From Bathynomus jamesi (Eukaryota; Arthropoda; Malacostraca; Isopoda; Cirolanidae): 64,000 bases of DNA. The notes below the pieces were generated by a model, which was given only the letters and a program-made list of their open reading frames with translations, was not told where the DNA came from and did no database searches. The translations under genes were made by a program, and so were the position numbers. Positions 13,586 to 20,974 of the stretch are shown in pieces. The stretch spans positions 424,501 to 488,500 of the forward strand of contig JAJOZX010000942.1 in the NCBI GenBank assembly GCA_023014485.1. The letters are read 5' to 3'. The stretch's first letter is position 1; every line of letters begins with the position of its first letter.

Positions 13586-16500
13586 GTAGACAACGGAGCA
13601 TAAGTCAGGTCGAGTGTGTAATATTTCATAATATATGTAATGAAGTAATTTTTTTGTGAGGTAGGTAGCACATTTGGTACTTCCAAACATTAAAAAAATG
13701 TAGAGGCCTACATAAAAAATATTTAGAAATGCTTTTAATGTCGGAAAAAAGATATTACGCTACTTTAATTAAGGTTTGGTTTGGTTAGGGCGGGCTAGAT
13801 TAACGAGTACCTCACTATTTAACGACTTAACAGAGAACAACCTTCGAACCCTCAATTGCGTCTGAAACATTTATCACACCCTTCTCAATTCAGTGGCACT
13901 AAGGCTAGGCTAGGTTAGGTTTGACTATTTAGTTTTTAGATTTCGGGGTTTAAAAAAGTAGATAGCGCGTTTATGCGGAGATTTTTTTTCTTATTTAAGA
14001 AGGAGGGGGTCAAGGGCGAGTGCCTGCAAAACTGATACCTCCCCCACCCGCTCCCATAGAAGAAGAAGGTCGAAATCAAGGTCTCTGAGGCTTTTAAAAT
14101 AGATACAATTTTTAAAAGATTCGACGTATGTGAAGTGAGGAATAGAGGGAGAAGTGTGTATTTGGGAGTATGCTGAACTGCTCAATGTGTGTGTGTGTGT
14201 GTGTGTGTGTAAATCAATTCGAAATGAGTGATAATTTATAGATGTACATCGGTAGCGTTTTTAGTGAGGTATCAATTTTGGTACCTGAGAACATTAAGTA
14301 GTTGTATAAAACAATCTAGAAATATTAATTACTAGTGTCATAAAAGGAGATATCCGTCTTACTTCGCAGCTTCATCCGTTCCTCCGTACACTGTGTTTGC
14401 GTCGATCACGCTTGACAGGGTGTTAAACTGCTCTCGATGTCCTGTTGCAAAATAATAATACAAAGGTTATATCAGCTTCTACTTTAATGTAAACGGTGTC
14501 CATAAATAAATTATCTTTACAAATTAAATTAATTTTCAACTGAATTTGTAAATTTATGGACATTGTGTAGCCTACTTTTTTGAAACCTCCAAAGTATGAA
14601 AAATACTTTTAAAGAAATCTGTAGGCCAATTCTTCAATAGAGCAAAGCTACCGCTTTCTCGATTTTTTAGTCCAACGTTTCGTCTGTACACTTCAAACGT
14701 TTTCTACGAAATACAGTAGTACATTTTAAAATTTAAAATAAAAATAACGTATATTAAAAATGCAGCTAAATTAAAGTAATGAACTTATGTGAAGCAAATT
14801 ACACGTACGCAAGAATATCTAATTTCAAATATTTTTTTTTGTATAATTTTGGATATTGAACCGATATTTTTAATTGAAGATGTCGATAAAGTTTAGTATT
14901 TCATTCTATTTTATATTAATTTCTAATTTGAATTTCTTACTTAAGTGATTCAGCTATTTGTAGATAAGGGAATCGCTCAGTTCGTTGTATGATAGAATTT
15001 TGAAATTATTTAACTTTATTGGTTGGTAATGTTCCCAGTCAGTTTCTATGTGTTCGTGTATCTTGCTTGGTGTGTGTGTGTGTGTGTTGGTGTGTGTTGG
15101 TGTGTGTGTGTTGGTGTGTGTGTTTTGTAGCATTCTCAAACGAAGGCTATTCGACGTATAACCAATGTAGCAGTAGTTAGGCTCAGCCTCAGCCCGGCCG
15201 CCGCCGCCGCCGCCGCCTAGTTACATAATTGAAAATTAACAAAGAAATCTCTCCGTTTTATTCAAAAATAGTCCTGGAGAAGGCCTCAAAAAGTATACTA
15301 CTACTACTACTACTACCTTTAAACTTAGATTAGCAGATTTGTAAATGAAATTTATCATCGGTAAAATGAAGTTGGCTCAAATTACTTGAGGTGTCTTCGA
15401 ACGACGGTTCAGGATCTCGATCCACAGTCAACCCCTCTGCAATATCCCTCCTCGTTTTAGATATACAGGGTGTCTCATAAGAAAATTTATTTTAAATTAA
15501 ATTTACAAAAGTAATAAATTAGAATTAAACAAATGTTCAAATTGATGTCTTGTTTTGGGACCTTTTATGTTGCAGGTAGAATAACACTGGCTAATATGGA
15601 AGAGAGTTACACTCCTGAGGAAAAGACCTCCTTTTCTTTCCTTAGGAATGCAACTCTCTTCCATATTAGCCACTGCGTATTATTCTACCTGCAACAAATA
15701 AAAGGTCCCAAAACAAGACATCAATTTGAACATTTGTTTTAGTTCTAATTTATTACTTTTGTAATTTTAATTTAAATAAATTTCTTATAAGACCGGACTT
15801 ATGGGACACCCTGTACTTAAAAAAAATTCTTCCAAACTCATTTCAGTAGCCTAGAGTGGTTAAGGTCAGCGCCCGTAGCACAGTGGGCAACACCACTTTC
15901 CTTTAAGCAATGTGAAGACAGAGGTCGGGGGTTCGACTCCCGATGGTGCCAGTAATAATGATAAAGGAGTTAGCGGAATGGACGCATTCGTCTGGCCTGA
16001 GCGCTGTGCCAGTGTCTGACTCTTCTCACTGATTAATTATTAATCATATTGTTTAAGACACGTGGCTATCTGAAGGACGCGGGTTCGAATTCAGATTTCA
16101 TCGATTAAGGTTCAGATTTCATCGATTAAGGGGGGGGGGGTCCTCTGCGTCTTCCTTAGCAGGGCCGTGGTCGATATTTCACGTTAAACTGTATTAGGTC
16201 CCTTCAGAGTGGGACAACAAGCTTGACCTTCGTCTGGATAAACGAGTTTGGTGAATGTTGATAGAAGGCGTATCAGAAGTTACTCTTGCTCATAATCATT
16301 AAATATAAAAATTATTTCGCTTTTCCTGCGAACGGACAATGTTAAAAAAAAAAAAAAAAATCTCTCTTTCCCATTTGATTAACATGTCCAATCCAGTTGT
16401 TAAATGCACAATTTAGTCTCCATACTAACAGAGGAATTCACATGACAGAAAGAACCTATCGTTTAGTGTGGAGCCAGAACCACGTGTCTCTACATCTAAA

Positions 16501-16967
16501 CGCGGAGGACGGTCAACCATAGAACTATAACTCAAACCCAGCGACGCTAATAATCAGTCAGAAGAGCCAGAAATTAGCACAGCGCTCAGGCCAGACTAAA
16601 GGGGCCCATTATTATTATTAAACAGTATCATCGGGAGTCGGACCTCCGAGCTACGGGCTGGCCATCGTCACTTAACTTCGCTGATCTAACCCACTTAACC
16701 CACATACCTAAATGACAGTTCTGCCTTACTCCTGGAAAACCTCGAACAAAGTTCAGACACTTTGTCCTGAAGTTGTAGAACTCATCTTCAGGCGGGATTT
16801 GGATTTCGTAGCAATAGGGATTTTTCAAGGATGGGAGTCTACCACAGCAATCTTCAGGCTCATTTCGAGTAACAGGATCTGTAAGAAAAATGCATGTAAC
16901 ATTACCCCTTCAAGGTGTTTAGTACGACGTATATATTTTAAAGGTTTCATTACGATAATGTAGTTGA

Positions 16968-17012
<45 letters not shown>

Positions 17013-20000
17013 TTATCTACAGAATAGCGACAATCTTGAAGATACATACAGCGCCCTAGAGGTCTGCACGGGCTTACTTTTACAGGTCCGTACATTTTGG
17101 GTGAGACAGGCCTGAAAAAGTAGGCCCATGCAGACTTCTAGGGCTCTATATGTATATTCAAGATTGTCGCGATTCCGTAGATAAGACACTTGTACATACA
17201 CACACACACACACACACAATTATCAACTACATTATCGTAATGAAACCTTTAATGCAGGGGATACGCGGTCATACGCAGGTATACGGCGTATGGCTAAATA
17301 TCTTGACCTCAGGTCACGAAAAGGTTGCCAAAATGGCCATTTTCATTCACTGCAACGATTTTAAACCTACTTCCCATTATCAAATCGTCATAAAACTTAC
17401 ACCATTCTATTCAGCGTAATCGTTTTAGTAACGCAAACGACTTTCAGAAGTATAAGTAAGATATCTTGACCTCAGGTCACGAAAAGGTCACCAAAATGGT
17501 CATTTTGGTACCCCCCCTTCCTTCGCTGACCAATGGTGGGAGTAGCGTATGGGCAAGGAAAAAAGTTACCATTAGAGCACTGCATATACCTATTAATACG
17601 TATTTACTTGTATGCATGTCATGCATACACATACATATGTACATATTAGTCCAGACCGGTCCAGAATCCAAATACCCGAAATTGTACCAGAAACGTGTTT
17701 TTCTTATTACATATTAAAGCAAGCAAGTAGTTTGGCTAAAATTCAAGCTTTATACTTGCAAAATTTGAAAACTAGTGATGATCCGGACCATTTCTTTTGA
17801 AGCCTGCCCCGGACCGGTCCAGTTGCATCATTATTAATTATTAAAATAAGTAATTATTAAAATAAAATTGAAACTATATATAGATCACAAAGAAAAAAAA
17901 TGCAAAAATTGTTATTAATCTCAGTGTTCCTGAGGATGTTATTCGACGAAAGCGCTTGAACACTATTTCGTGTTTTAATTTCCTTTGTGGTTATTTTCAT
18001 CTTAAATATTATTCACTTGTTACTTTCGTGAAATAATTTTCAATATAGATAGATAGATAGACAGATAGATTAGATAATTACCAGACGGAACAGCAGTGTG
18101 GGTAAAATCATGATCCATGAGTTGTCCCAGGCGATCAGGAAGGATGTAACTGCGTGTTGTTGATGATGGTAACTTGCGTGTCGTGAAGCGAGGTAGAGAC
18201 TAGACGAGGCGAAGGCAAGGGAGAGTGATCTGCGCCACTCTTACGGGGAGAGCTCACTCCATCCGAATACAATGGAGGGAGCAGCCTTCAACGAAACGTA
18301 GCACACGAGGTGAAATCGCTCACAATTAGCTTTGTTATTTACATATACCAATTGTCTATCAATGGTAGGACCTAATCTTTAAAAACTTACATCAACTTTA
18401 TAGATATAATTGAAATGCTTACTGTAAATTTTTTAATTAATTCTTTAGTCAGAATTCGTTATTAATAAGCCAAGAGTCTTTCGATACAAAATGTAATAAA
18501 AAGATAATTTATAAATATTGCACACTGTTCACCAAAGTTAGGTGAAAGATCTTTCGATACATAAATCTGACTTCTGCTCAATTAAATTCACCTCTGGAAA
18601 CTGCTCCAACAGCTCCCCAAGTTGGATTCTGAAGATTGTTGCACAAACCATCGAACGTCGGTATCTTCCGGGTGAACATATTAATGGACTCGCGAAGGGT
18701 GGACATACTTTCAGAATGGAAGTTTTTGTAGTGTTTGATTTGGGATAGAAAACGACTAACGAATCCCGCGTCCAGCGATACCTACAGTAAAACAAAGTAT
18801 TAAATGAATATGGAGAGTATCAATACAAGTATAAGGAAGAGAAACAAAGTAAAACATAATCCCGAGAGTTAAATGGATAAACATAGATTAGATAAACAAA
18901 TTGGTAGATTTGAATTTTCAGACGATCTTTTGTCGTCTCGGTTAAGAGGAAACGTGTCAGGACTGTCAGGTGTTAAGGGATCGAAAGAACTCATCGAGGA
19001 TCCTCTATAAACTTCCTACTAAATAACTTCCGTAAATATGTAGTTTTGCGGATACAACCCCTTTAACAAAGTCGAAAGCCACGCCTATGACTAGTGGAAG
19101 GTTGATGACGTAGAAAACTGCTAACCAATCTTGTACCTCCAGGGCCGCCGAGAGCTGCCCCGGGCCCCGGGGAAGATTGGTATATGGGCCCCCCCTGTTT
19201 ACTCAGGATTTTATTATGAATGTTTTTTGCGTACATAACAAGCAAGCTGATTATATGTCCAAGTCACTATTCAAAACATACAGTATGAATAAACAACTCA
19301 GAAGAAAATGACCATTTTATTTTTCGAATCAATTATATTAATTCTATCACCATACAATTTACAAGTGCAGTAGCAGTCCATGCAAGCAGGACAATTGTTT
19401 ACTGCAAGATTTTCATAATTTGCCTTCTCTCTAGCAAAGTGGTAAATGATTCTAATGAAATTTAAAGTACGGGCTAACTGGCTTTCAATTACAATGGTTC
19501 CCAGATCTGTCAGTCGGTCTTGGGCATTGGTGGACCGCAGATAATATTTTATCTGTTTCAGTTTGACTATGATAATCTCTATAAAATGTATGTTCATTAA
19601 TTATACTTCCTCTCCATCATTTAATCAATTGCTTTATTAATATTTTTAGACTTTATCCCGCCTCTTTCCGGGCCCCCAAGAGCTCCGGGCCCTGGGGATT
19701 TATCTCGGCGGGCCTGCGTACTACCACATAACAGCGTACGCCTGATTGGTATCACGGGTGAAATGGGTTTGTCTTGCAACCTTTATAAAAAATCTGATGG
19801 CTGCGAAACTACATATTAGCCGGAACTTTAAAATGAGCCTACACCAGTTCTAATATAACATTCTTATAACCTCTAAGTAGTTCAGACTTAATATTGCATA
19901 CCCTGTTATTACAAGATCAACTGTCCAAAATTCAAACAAAACTGCGCTTCTAACTGAACCCAAGTATATCTTTTTTATTTTTTGCTCATTCTCTTATCAT

Positions 20001-20202
20001 TCATGTCTCGGGTCTCCTCATTGCACCTTTTTTCCGTCACCCTCCCACCCTTAACCAGAAAGAGTAGCTTTAAACTTTATTAAATATTAAAAAAATAAAA
20101 CTTACTTTTTAGCGAGAATCGAAGTCGTTTCTAAAAGTAGTTCACCAACAGTTTTTACCTCTTCAGGAGTCCATTCTCTTTCCGGTCGTAATATGGGAGA
20201 TC
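3149..20202 (-). CDS. Animal heme peroxidase gene, 13 recognised exons, both ends incomplete
   Basis: Minus-strand gene of at least 17 kb. The recognised exons total 1,758 nt, about 586 residues. Animal heme peroxidases use hydrogen peroxide to oxidise halides, phenols or tyrosines. Chorion peroxidase and peroxinectin-like members are secreted and act in eggshell or cuticle cross-linking or haemocyte adhesion. Seen in order: [11 protein letters not shown], the distal heme site [15 protein letters not shown]...[25 protein letters not shown]...C...CF-AG, RVNE...REHNRIA, the proximal-His segment [19 protein letters not shown], and [11 protein letters not shown]...GDRFWYE. Nine of twelve splice junctions keep phase exactly. 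The E1/E2, E2/E3 and E8/E9 joins are off by one base and E3 has two internal frame breaks. The usual RGRDHG is RGRDFG. Signal peptide and last exon were not found. Exact subfamily is uncertain. Confidence 0.93.
3925..4215. repeat. Foldback element in a peroxidase intron
   Basis: The outer arms (ACGGACCTTTTCCAGTTTGT near 3950 and its reverse complement near 4195) continue inward to a second palindrome around CTAACGAAAATATCACGACC. Long, nearly exact inverted arms fit a foldback or MITE. The inner sequence recurs at 5.3 kb and 33.5 kb. Confidence 0.8.
4488..4580 (-). CDS. Heme peroxidase exon E12
   Basis: The acceptor is a long T run ending TTTAAG; the donor is CAA|GTAAGA. It encodes [20 protein letters not shown] then [10 protein letters not shown]. 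It matches the R-x-FCGL...F-x-DL...LY segment, and its phases fit E11 and E13 exactly. Confidence 0.93.
4766..4875 (-). CDS. Heme peroxidase exon E11 (NIQRGRDFG)
   Basis: Acceptor GCTTCTCAG and donor TCAG|GTGGGC. It reads [20 protein letters not shown] then [17 protein letters not shown]. The motif is normally RGRDHG-x-P-x-YN. Here the His is Phe (codon TTC), the one clear departure from the family in the window. Confidence 0.95.
5058..5185 (-). CDS. Heme peroxidase exon E10
   Basis: Acceptor TTTTTAATAG and donor GAA|GTAATT. It reads [18 protein letters not shown] then [19 protein letters not shown] and AITQE. This is the segment between the proximal His and the RGRD motif (pattern D-x-x-LLG-x-x-x-QPAE-x-xD). 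Phases fit E9 and E11. Confidence 0.93.
5228..5375. repeat. Copy of the ATATCACGAC foldback family
   Basis: GTTAAGTCGTGATATTTTCG at about 5290 is followed after a few bases by its reverse complement, with CAGGGATTTCTTGCAAGG outside. The same parts recur at 33.47-33.71 kb. Confidence 0.7.
5442..5681. repeat. Palindromic Penelope-like tail flanked by (TA)n
   Basis: Two arms of roughly 65 bp (GCAAACCCACAAGGAAAAAG... from 5470 and its reverse complement ending about 5611) meet at CAGGGAATGACGAGG. (TA)n runs lie at 5442-5467 and 5652-5681. A near-identical hairpin is at 24.81 kb. Assignment to Penelope-like elements is an inference from the inverted arrangement and a hammerhead-like core. Confidence 0.6.
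5914..6720. repeat. Direct and inverted repeat cluster, possible Penelope-like terminal repeats
   Basis: A block at 5914-6088 (ACCCACTCTAATAGACAGAG ... GGTTGGATTCCATTCTCTCG) is present inverted at 6545-6720. A diverged direct copy of part of the right block lies at 6150-6290 (ATCTGTATGTATAGAACAAG; CTAACCTAGGTGCGAATTTC). No reverse transcriptase is present. Confidence 0.65.
7027..7122. repeat. (TA)n-(GA)n compound microsatellite
   Basis: TA repeats with two single-base interruptions pass directly into GAGAGA. It lies about 40 bp left of peroxidase exon E9. Confidence 0.95.
7161..7292 (-). CDS. Heme peroxidase exon E9 (proximal His)
   Basis: Acceptor TTTATATAG and donor ATCA|GTAAGA. It encodes [20 protein letters not shown] then [20 protein letters not shown]. 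The His of AFRFGHSLL is the proximal heme ligand in the family. The exit base joins E10 in perfect phase. Confidence 0.97.
7699..7811 (-). CDS. Heme peroxidase exon E8 ([17 protein letters not shown])
   Basis: It reads [18 protein letters not shown] then [12 protein letters not shown]. It matches the ExR-x-x-x-A-x-x-QHITYxE-x-LPxLLG signature. The acceptor is CGTAAAAG after a T-rich run. At the exit, a run of six A's precedes AT|GTAATT and the phase is one base off for E9. One A fewer would restore it. Its acceptor and intron are duplicated at 11.34 kb. Confidence 0.9.
7809..8373. repeat. 565-bp intronic segment, duplicated at 11336-11899
   Basis: From TTCCTTTTACGAAAAC onward the sequence matches the copy at 11.34 kb almost base for base, including a TCTA run, two tRNA-like units and the tail GGTTTTGCAATTCTTCACG. 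The main difference is the microsatellite (CA/TA mix here, pure CA there). The left breakpoint coincides with the splice acceptor of exon E8. Confidence 0.9.
8134..8215 (+). repeat. tRNA-derived SINE head
   Basis: It carries a B-box-like GGATTCGAATCCTGG preceded at tRNA spacing by CCGTCAGTACCGCG. Just upstream on the other strand is a second tRNA-like unit (CGATTCAAACCCGGG) within 8060-8125. A second copy lies at 11.67-11.75 kb. Confidence 0.6.
8569..8980 (+). mobile_element. Deleted mariner with transposase C-terminus, between (TA)n tracts
   Basis: The termini CAGGGTGGGACCGTAAGTTT and its inverse are about 35 bp and sit directly in (TA)n (8505-8566 and 8982-9031). The interior encodes the end of a DD34D transposase: [11 protein letters not shown], then in the next frame [14 protein letters not shown] and [10 protein letters not shown]. 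The frame change is a one-base deficit in the C run at CACCCCCTTG. The N-terminal two thirds are deleted. Confidence 0.88.
9108..9235 (-). CDS. Heme peroxidase exon E7 (RVNE...REHNRIA)
   Basis: Acceptor TATTTCAG and donor CAA|GTAAAA. It encodes [20 protein letters not shown] then [17 protein letters not shown] and GRLYQ. The RVNE and LxxREHNRIA motifs are near-invariant in animal heme peroxidases. The usual GD before RVNE is GEA here. Phase 2 in, 0 out, as required. Confidence 0.97.
9395..9515 (+). repeat. 5S-SINE 3' fragment
   Basis: It keeps GATGATATAGTGGCCC, CGTAAAGCCGTAAGTTCTCT, GTCACATATGACC and GAGATTAAACAACCC of the family body and tail. The 5S-like head is missing. Confidence 0.7.
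9620..9845. other. GC-rich unassigned intronic stretch
   Basis: Purine-rich sequence passes into CGAGCCCCATCATCCTTGGG and GCGGGGATATATA. There is no convincing coding frame. It may be a repeat, but no second copy was identified. Confidence 0.3.
9930..11335 (-). mobile_element. LINE fragment (family B), split by a hAT element
   Basis: On the minus strand, fragments give [51 protein letters not shown] (YADN for YADD) and [19 protein letters not shown]. It then matches the 3' part of the LINE at 30.6-31.1 kb. The hAT at 10112-10808 interrupts it. It ends abruptly at 11335, where the duplicated segment begins. Confidence 0.88.
10112..10808. mobile_element. Non-autonomous hAT element with perfect 8-bp TSD
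   Basis: The ends are CAGCGTTTCTTAACC and its inverse GGTTAAGAAACGCTG, flanked on both sides by CATTAGAC (10104-10111 and 10809-10816). The 8-bp target duplication and CAG start are hAT hallmarks. It is 697 bp with no transposase. It lies inside LINE family B, and removing it with one TSD rejoins the LINE. Confidence 0.93.
11336..11899. repeat. Second copy of the 565-bp intronic segment
   Basis: A recent copy of 7809-8373 with a longer CCATCCAT run and an uninterrupted (CA)n. It lies in the intron between exons E7 and E6, so both copies are inside the same gene. Confidence 0.9.
11910..12110. repeat. Dispersed repeat, second copy at 24.06 kb
   Basis: The order AGAAGTCTC, GGCGGGGCCTATA, TGTATTCAG, CCGTGTTTCATTC, CGCTGACCA is shared with 24065-24240. 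No coding content. Type unknown. Confidence 0.55.
12113..12847 (+). mobile_element. Mariner-like element with inactive transposase remnant
   Basis: Terminal inverted repeats of about 80 bp (GGGTGATTACAAATGA..., AAACATTTATTATGAAAAA) are flanked by TA. The ORF at 12228-12731 is the C-terminal half of a transposase: [11 protein letters not shown] carries the second catalytic Asp. The usual SPDLTPLDFF reads [10 protein letters not shown], so the third Asp is lost. The N-terminal DNA-binding part is deleted. Confidence 0.9.
13112..13270 (-). repeat. 5S-SINE copy, minus strand
   Basis: On the reverse strand it reads GTTGCGACACTGCTTCCC-like sequence, GATCAGCGAGGTTAAGCGAC, then the family body and AAGTTAAACAACC tail. 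It lies about 40 bp from exon E6. Confidence 0.75.
13308..13450 (-). CDS. Heme peroxidase exon E6 (ELR...LLP...CFLAG)
   Basis: Acceptor TTCTGCACCAG and donor CCG|GTAATA. It reads [32 protein letters not shown] and [14 protein letters not shown]. This is the LR-x(n)-G-x-L, then LLP and C...CF-AG order of the family. Joining with E7 gives CFLAGEARVNE. A 5S-SINE in opposite orientation lies just to the left. Confidence 0.95.
13468..13580. repeat. (GA)n and (TG)n microsatellites
   Basis: A GA run (13470-13513) and a pure TG run (about 13529-13580) are separated by a short AT-rich spacer. Confidence 0.97.
13988..14212 (+). repeat. Dispersed repeat (family also at 29.76 kb) ending in (TG)n
   Basis: It shares AAGGGCGAGTGCC..GCAAAA, AAGGTCTC..GAGGCT, GTGAGGAATAGAGGGA and GAGTATGC with 29765-30000. 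Possibly a LINE 3' tail; no coding content. Confidence 0.55.
14363..14441 (-). CDS. Heme peroxidase exon E5 ([18 protein letters not shown])
   Basis: Acceptor TTGCAACAG and donor GCGAA|GTAAGA. It encodes [20 protein letters not shown] then TDEAAK, the R-x-Q-x-N-x-x-S/T-x-x-I/L-DA-x-x-VYG signature. Its Arg lies by the heme in known members (established for myeloperoxidase-type enzymes). Phases fit both neighbours. Confidence 0.96.
15194..15320. repeat. (CCG)n and (CTA)n simple repeats
   Basis: Seven CCG-type triplets near 15200 and a run of CTA triplets at 15297-15315 lie in a peroxidase intron. Confidence 0.9.
15469..15816. mobile_element. Foldback MITE with mariner-like ends
   Basis: It starts CAGGGTGTCTCATAAG and ends in the inverse GTCCCATAAG-type sequence. 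Almost the whole element is two arms of about 150 bp (TTCAAATTGATGTCTTG...; GGAAGAGAGTTAC...) around a short loop. Confidence 0.88.
15870..16045 (+). repeat. tRNA-derived SINE, intact promoter boxes
   Basis: The head CGCCCGTAGCACAGTGGG is a good A box (TAGCNNAGTGG) and GGGGGTTCGACTCCC holds a perfect B box. The body GAGTTAGCGGAATGG..., CTGGCCTGAGCGCTGTGCC and a TAATTATTAATCAT tail follow. Other copies are at 16.55, 23.45, 36.81 and 38.53 kb. Confidence 0.88.
16545..16695 (-). repeat. tRNA-SINE tail fused to a 5S-SINE head
   Basis: On the plus strand AATAATCAGTCAGAAGAGCC...GCGCTCAGGCCAGACTA is the reverse tRNA-SINE body. It is joined through GAGTCGGACC to TCACTTAACTTCGCTGATCT, the reverse 5S-SINE head. 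It ends next to exon E4. Confidence 0.65.
16708..16878 (-). CDS. Heme peroxidase exon E4 (DCCG...FVR)
   Basis: Acceptor TTTTTCTTACAG and donor TTTAG|GTATGT. It reads [42 protein letters not shown] and NCHLG. The double Cys after the distal site and the C-x-x-FVR segment are family hallmarks. Entry and exit phases match E3 and E5. A 5S-SINE fragment abuts it on the left. Confidence 0.95.
16935..17255. repeat. Long palindrome including both microsatellite arms
   Basis: AAAGGTTTCATTACGATAAT...GTTGATA-(TG)n-TCTTATCTAC is mirrored by GTAGATAAGA...(CA)n-TATCAACTACATTATCG, with arms of about 140 bp and a small centre. (TG)n and (CA)n are at matching positions, so the repeat was there when the inversion-duplication arose. 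Confidence 0.9.
17300..17515. repeat. Partial direct repeat, about 152-bp period
   Basis: ATCTTGACCTCAGGTCACGA is at about 17310 and again at about 17462, each followed by AAAGGT-x-x-CCAAAATGG. No coding content. Confidence 0.8.
17920..18044 (+). repeat. Single-arm Penelope-like tail
   Basis: CCTGAGGATGTTATTCGACG AAAGCGCTTGAAC is followed by CCTTTGTGGTTATTTTC and a GTTACTTTCGTGAAATAATT end. It is one arm of the hairpin seen at 25.92-26.11 kb. It lies about 40 bp from peroxidase exon E3. Confidence 0.55.
18082..18285 (-). CDS. Heme peroxidase exon E3 (distal heme site), two frame breaks
   Basis: It begins [15 protein letters not shown] and carries [14 protein letters not shown]. The later part reads [10 protein letters not shown] and then, in another frame, [16 protein letters not shown]. 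Gln, Asp and His of this motif form the distal heme pocket. Each frame change can be explained by one missing base, one of them in TGGGACAA (TGG-GGA-CAA expected). Restoring two bases in total gives the phase-1 exit that E4 requires. Donor G|GTAATT. Confidence 0.88.
18592..18781 (-). CDS. Heme peroxidase exon E2 ([11 protein letters not shown])
   Basis: Acceptor TACTGTAG and donor GAG|GTGAAT. It reads [20 protein letters not shown] and ends [24 protein letters not shown]. This is the family's first hallmark, x-F/I-DG-x-CNN-x-x-NP-x-WGA, just before the catalytic domain. A longer ORF in another frame here is a shadow. It leaves one base (phase 1), which does not fit E3. Confidence 0.9.
18905..19012 (-). 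other. Possible extra exon, unproven
   Basis: Minus-strand open stretch after a [22 protein letters not shown] then [18 protein letters not shown]. Its position between E1 and E2 suits a peroxidase propeptide. There is no family motif, the donor is weak (GTTTAT) and the phases do not fit. Confidence 0.25.
19140..19716. mobile_element. hAT-like non-autonomous element
   Basis: It starts CAGGGCCGCCGAGAG and ends with the inverse CTCGGCGGGCCTG. The subterminal GGGCCC-rich blocks are also inverted. The flanking octamers TGTACCTC and CGTACTAC match only partly, so this is an old copy or a wrong boundary. The interior ORF on the minus strand has no recognised motif. Confidence 0.6.
20106..20202 (-). 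CDS. Heme peroxidase exon E1 (first recognised)
   Basis: The acceptor ACGCAG and the donor GTAAGT frame a stretch with only one open frame, [10 protein letters not shown] then [16 protein letters not shown]. It resembles the propeptide region before the first conserved peroxidase motif. It ends in a run of five A's. One extra A there would put the phase (2) in register with E2 (phase 0). Membership rests on position and style rather than on a diagnostic motif. Confidence 0.65.
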
Positions 20203-20603
20203 CTGCGTAAACCAAAATAAAATTTCAGTGTTCAATATATATATATAATAATAGTAATAGCAGAAGCTATTAAATTATCAGAAATAGTACTAATTAAAAA
20301 CAGAATTCAAAATGTATGAGAAATATGAGCTTTCATTCCGCATAGCAACGGCAAACCTAAACATATAAATTAACTTCGCAAGAATTAAAGTGATAACGTT
20401 AAGGAATGTCAATTTGTCTTATCTTTAAATCAATTATATTTTGACACTAAATGAAAATAATATTGAAACATAATACTGATGTTAGCAACCTGTTTTGGAT
20501 GAAGCCGAGAGAAAAGCCGTCTCCACATCGTTGAATGTAATACACCGTCCAGAACCTCCAATAATAATAATAATAAAAATATCGTGAATACCTTTATTTA
20601 TTT

Positions 20604-20606
<3 letters not shown>

Positions 20607-20659
<53 letters not shown>

Positions 20660-20924
20660 GTTGTACAAAGAAATCTAGTCCCAACAACAATAACTGTATT
20701 ACACGAGTACCAAAGGGACTAGAGTCACTAGACTTTTGTGCTTGATTGTTGGTCGATATAAATATTTACTTCACAAATACAGTAGACCAAATAAATACAA
20801 TAGTAACTAACTAAATAATTATATATGAAACTATAGTGTTTGTCATTTATCATTACTTATTCGGACTATAGTGGATTTAATTTTCCCAGAAGAGTTCCTT
20901 GTTCCATGCACGGTCTGTGTATCA

Positions 20925-20974
<50 letters not shown>
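20607..20974. repeat. (TA)n tracts around an unassigned 270-bp segment
   Basis: TA runs lie at about 20607-20653 (continuing into CACACA) and 20925-20974. Sequence between them is unassigned. Confidence 0.85.

Noticed and set aside
13820..13875. Minus-strand exon candidate (TTTCAG then [10 protein letters not shown])
   Set aside because: The phase does not fit between E5 and E6, which already join perfectly, and no peroxidase motif is present.
15340..15465. Minus-strand open stretch [20 protein letters not shown]
   Set aside because: Lies between E4 and E5, which join in phase without it. No conserved motif.
15870..16045. A functional tRNA gene
   Set aside because: A and B boxes are good, but the acceptor stem does not close cleanly and the SINE body follows. 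The same unit recurs in truncated form.
18538..18795. 85-codon minus-strand ORF starting [15 protein letters not shown]
   Set aside because: It is the wrong frame of peroxidase exon E2. The frame with [11 protein letters not shown] is the coding one.
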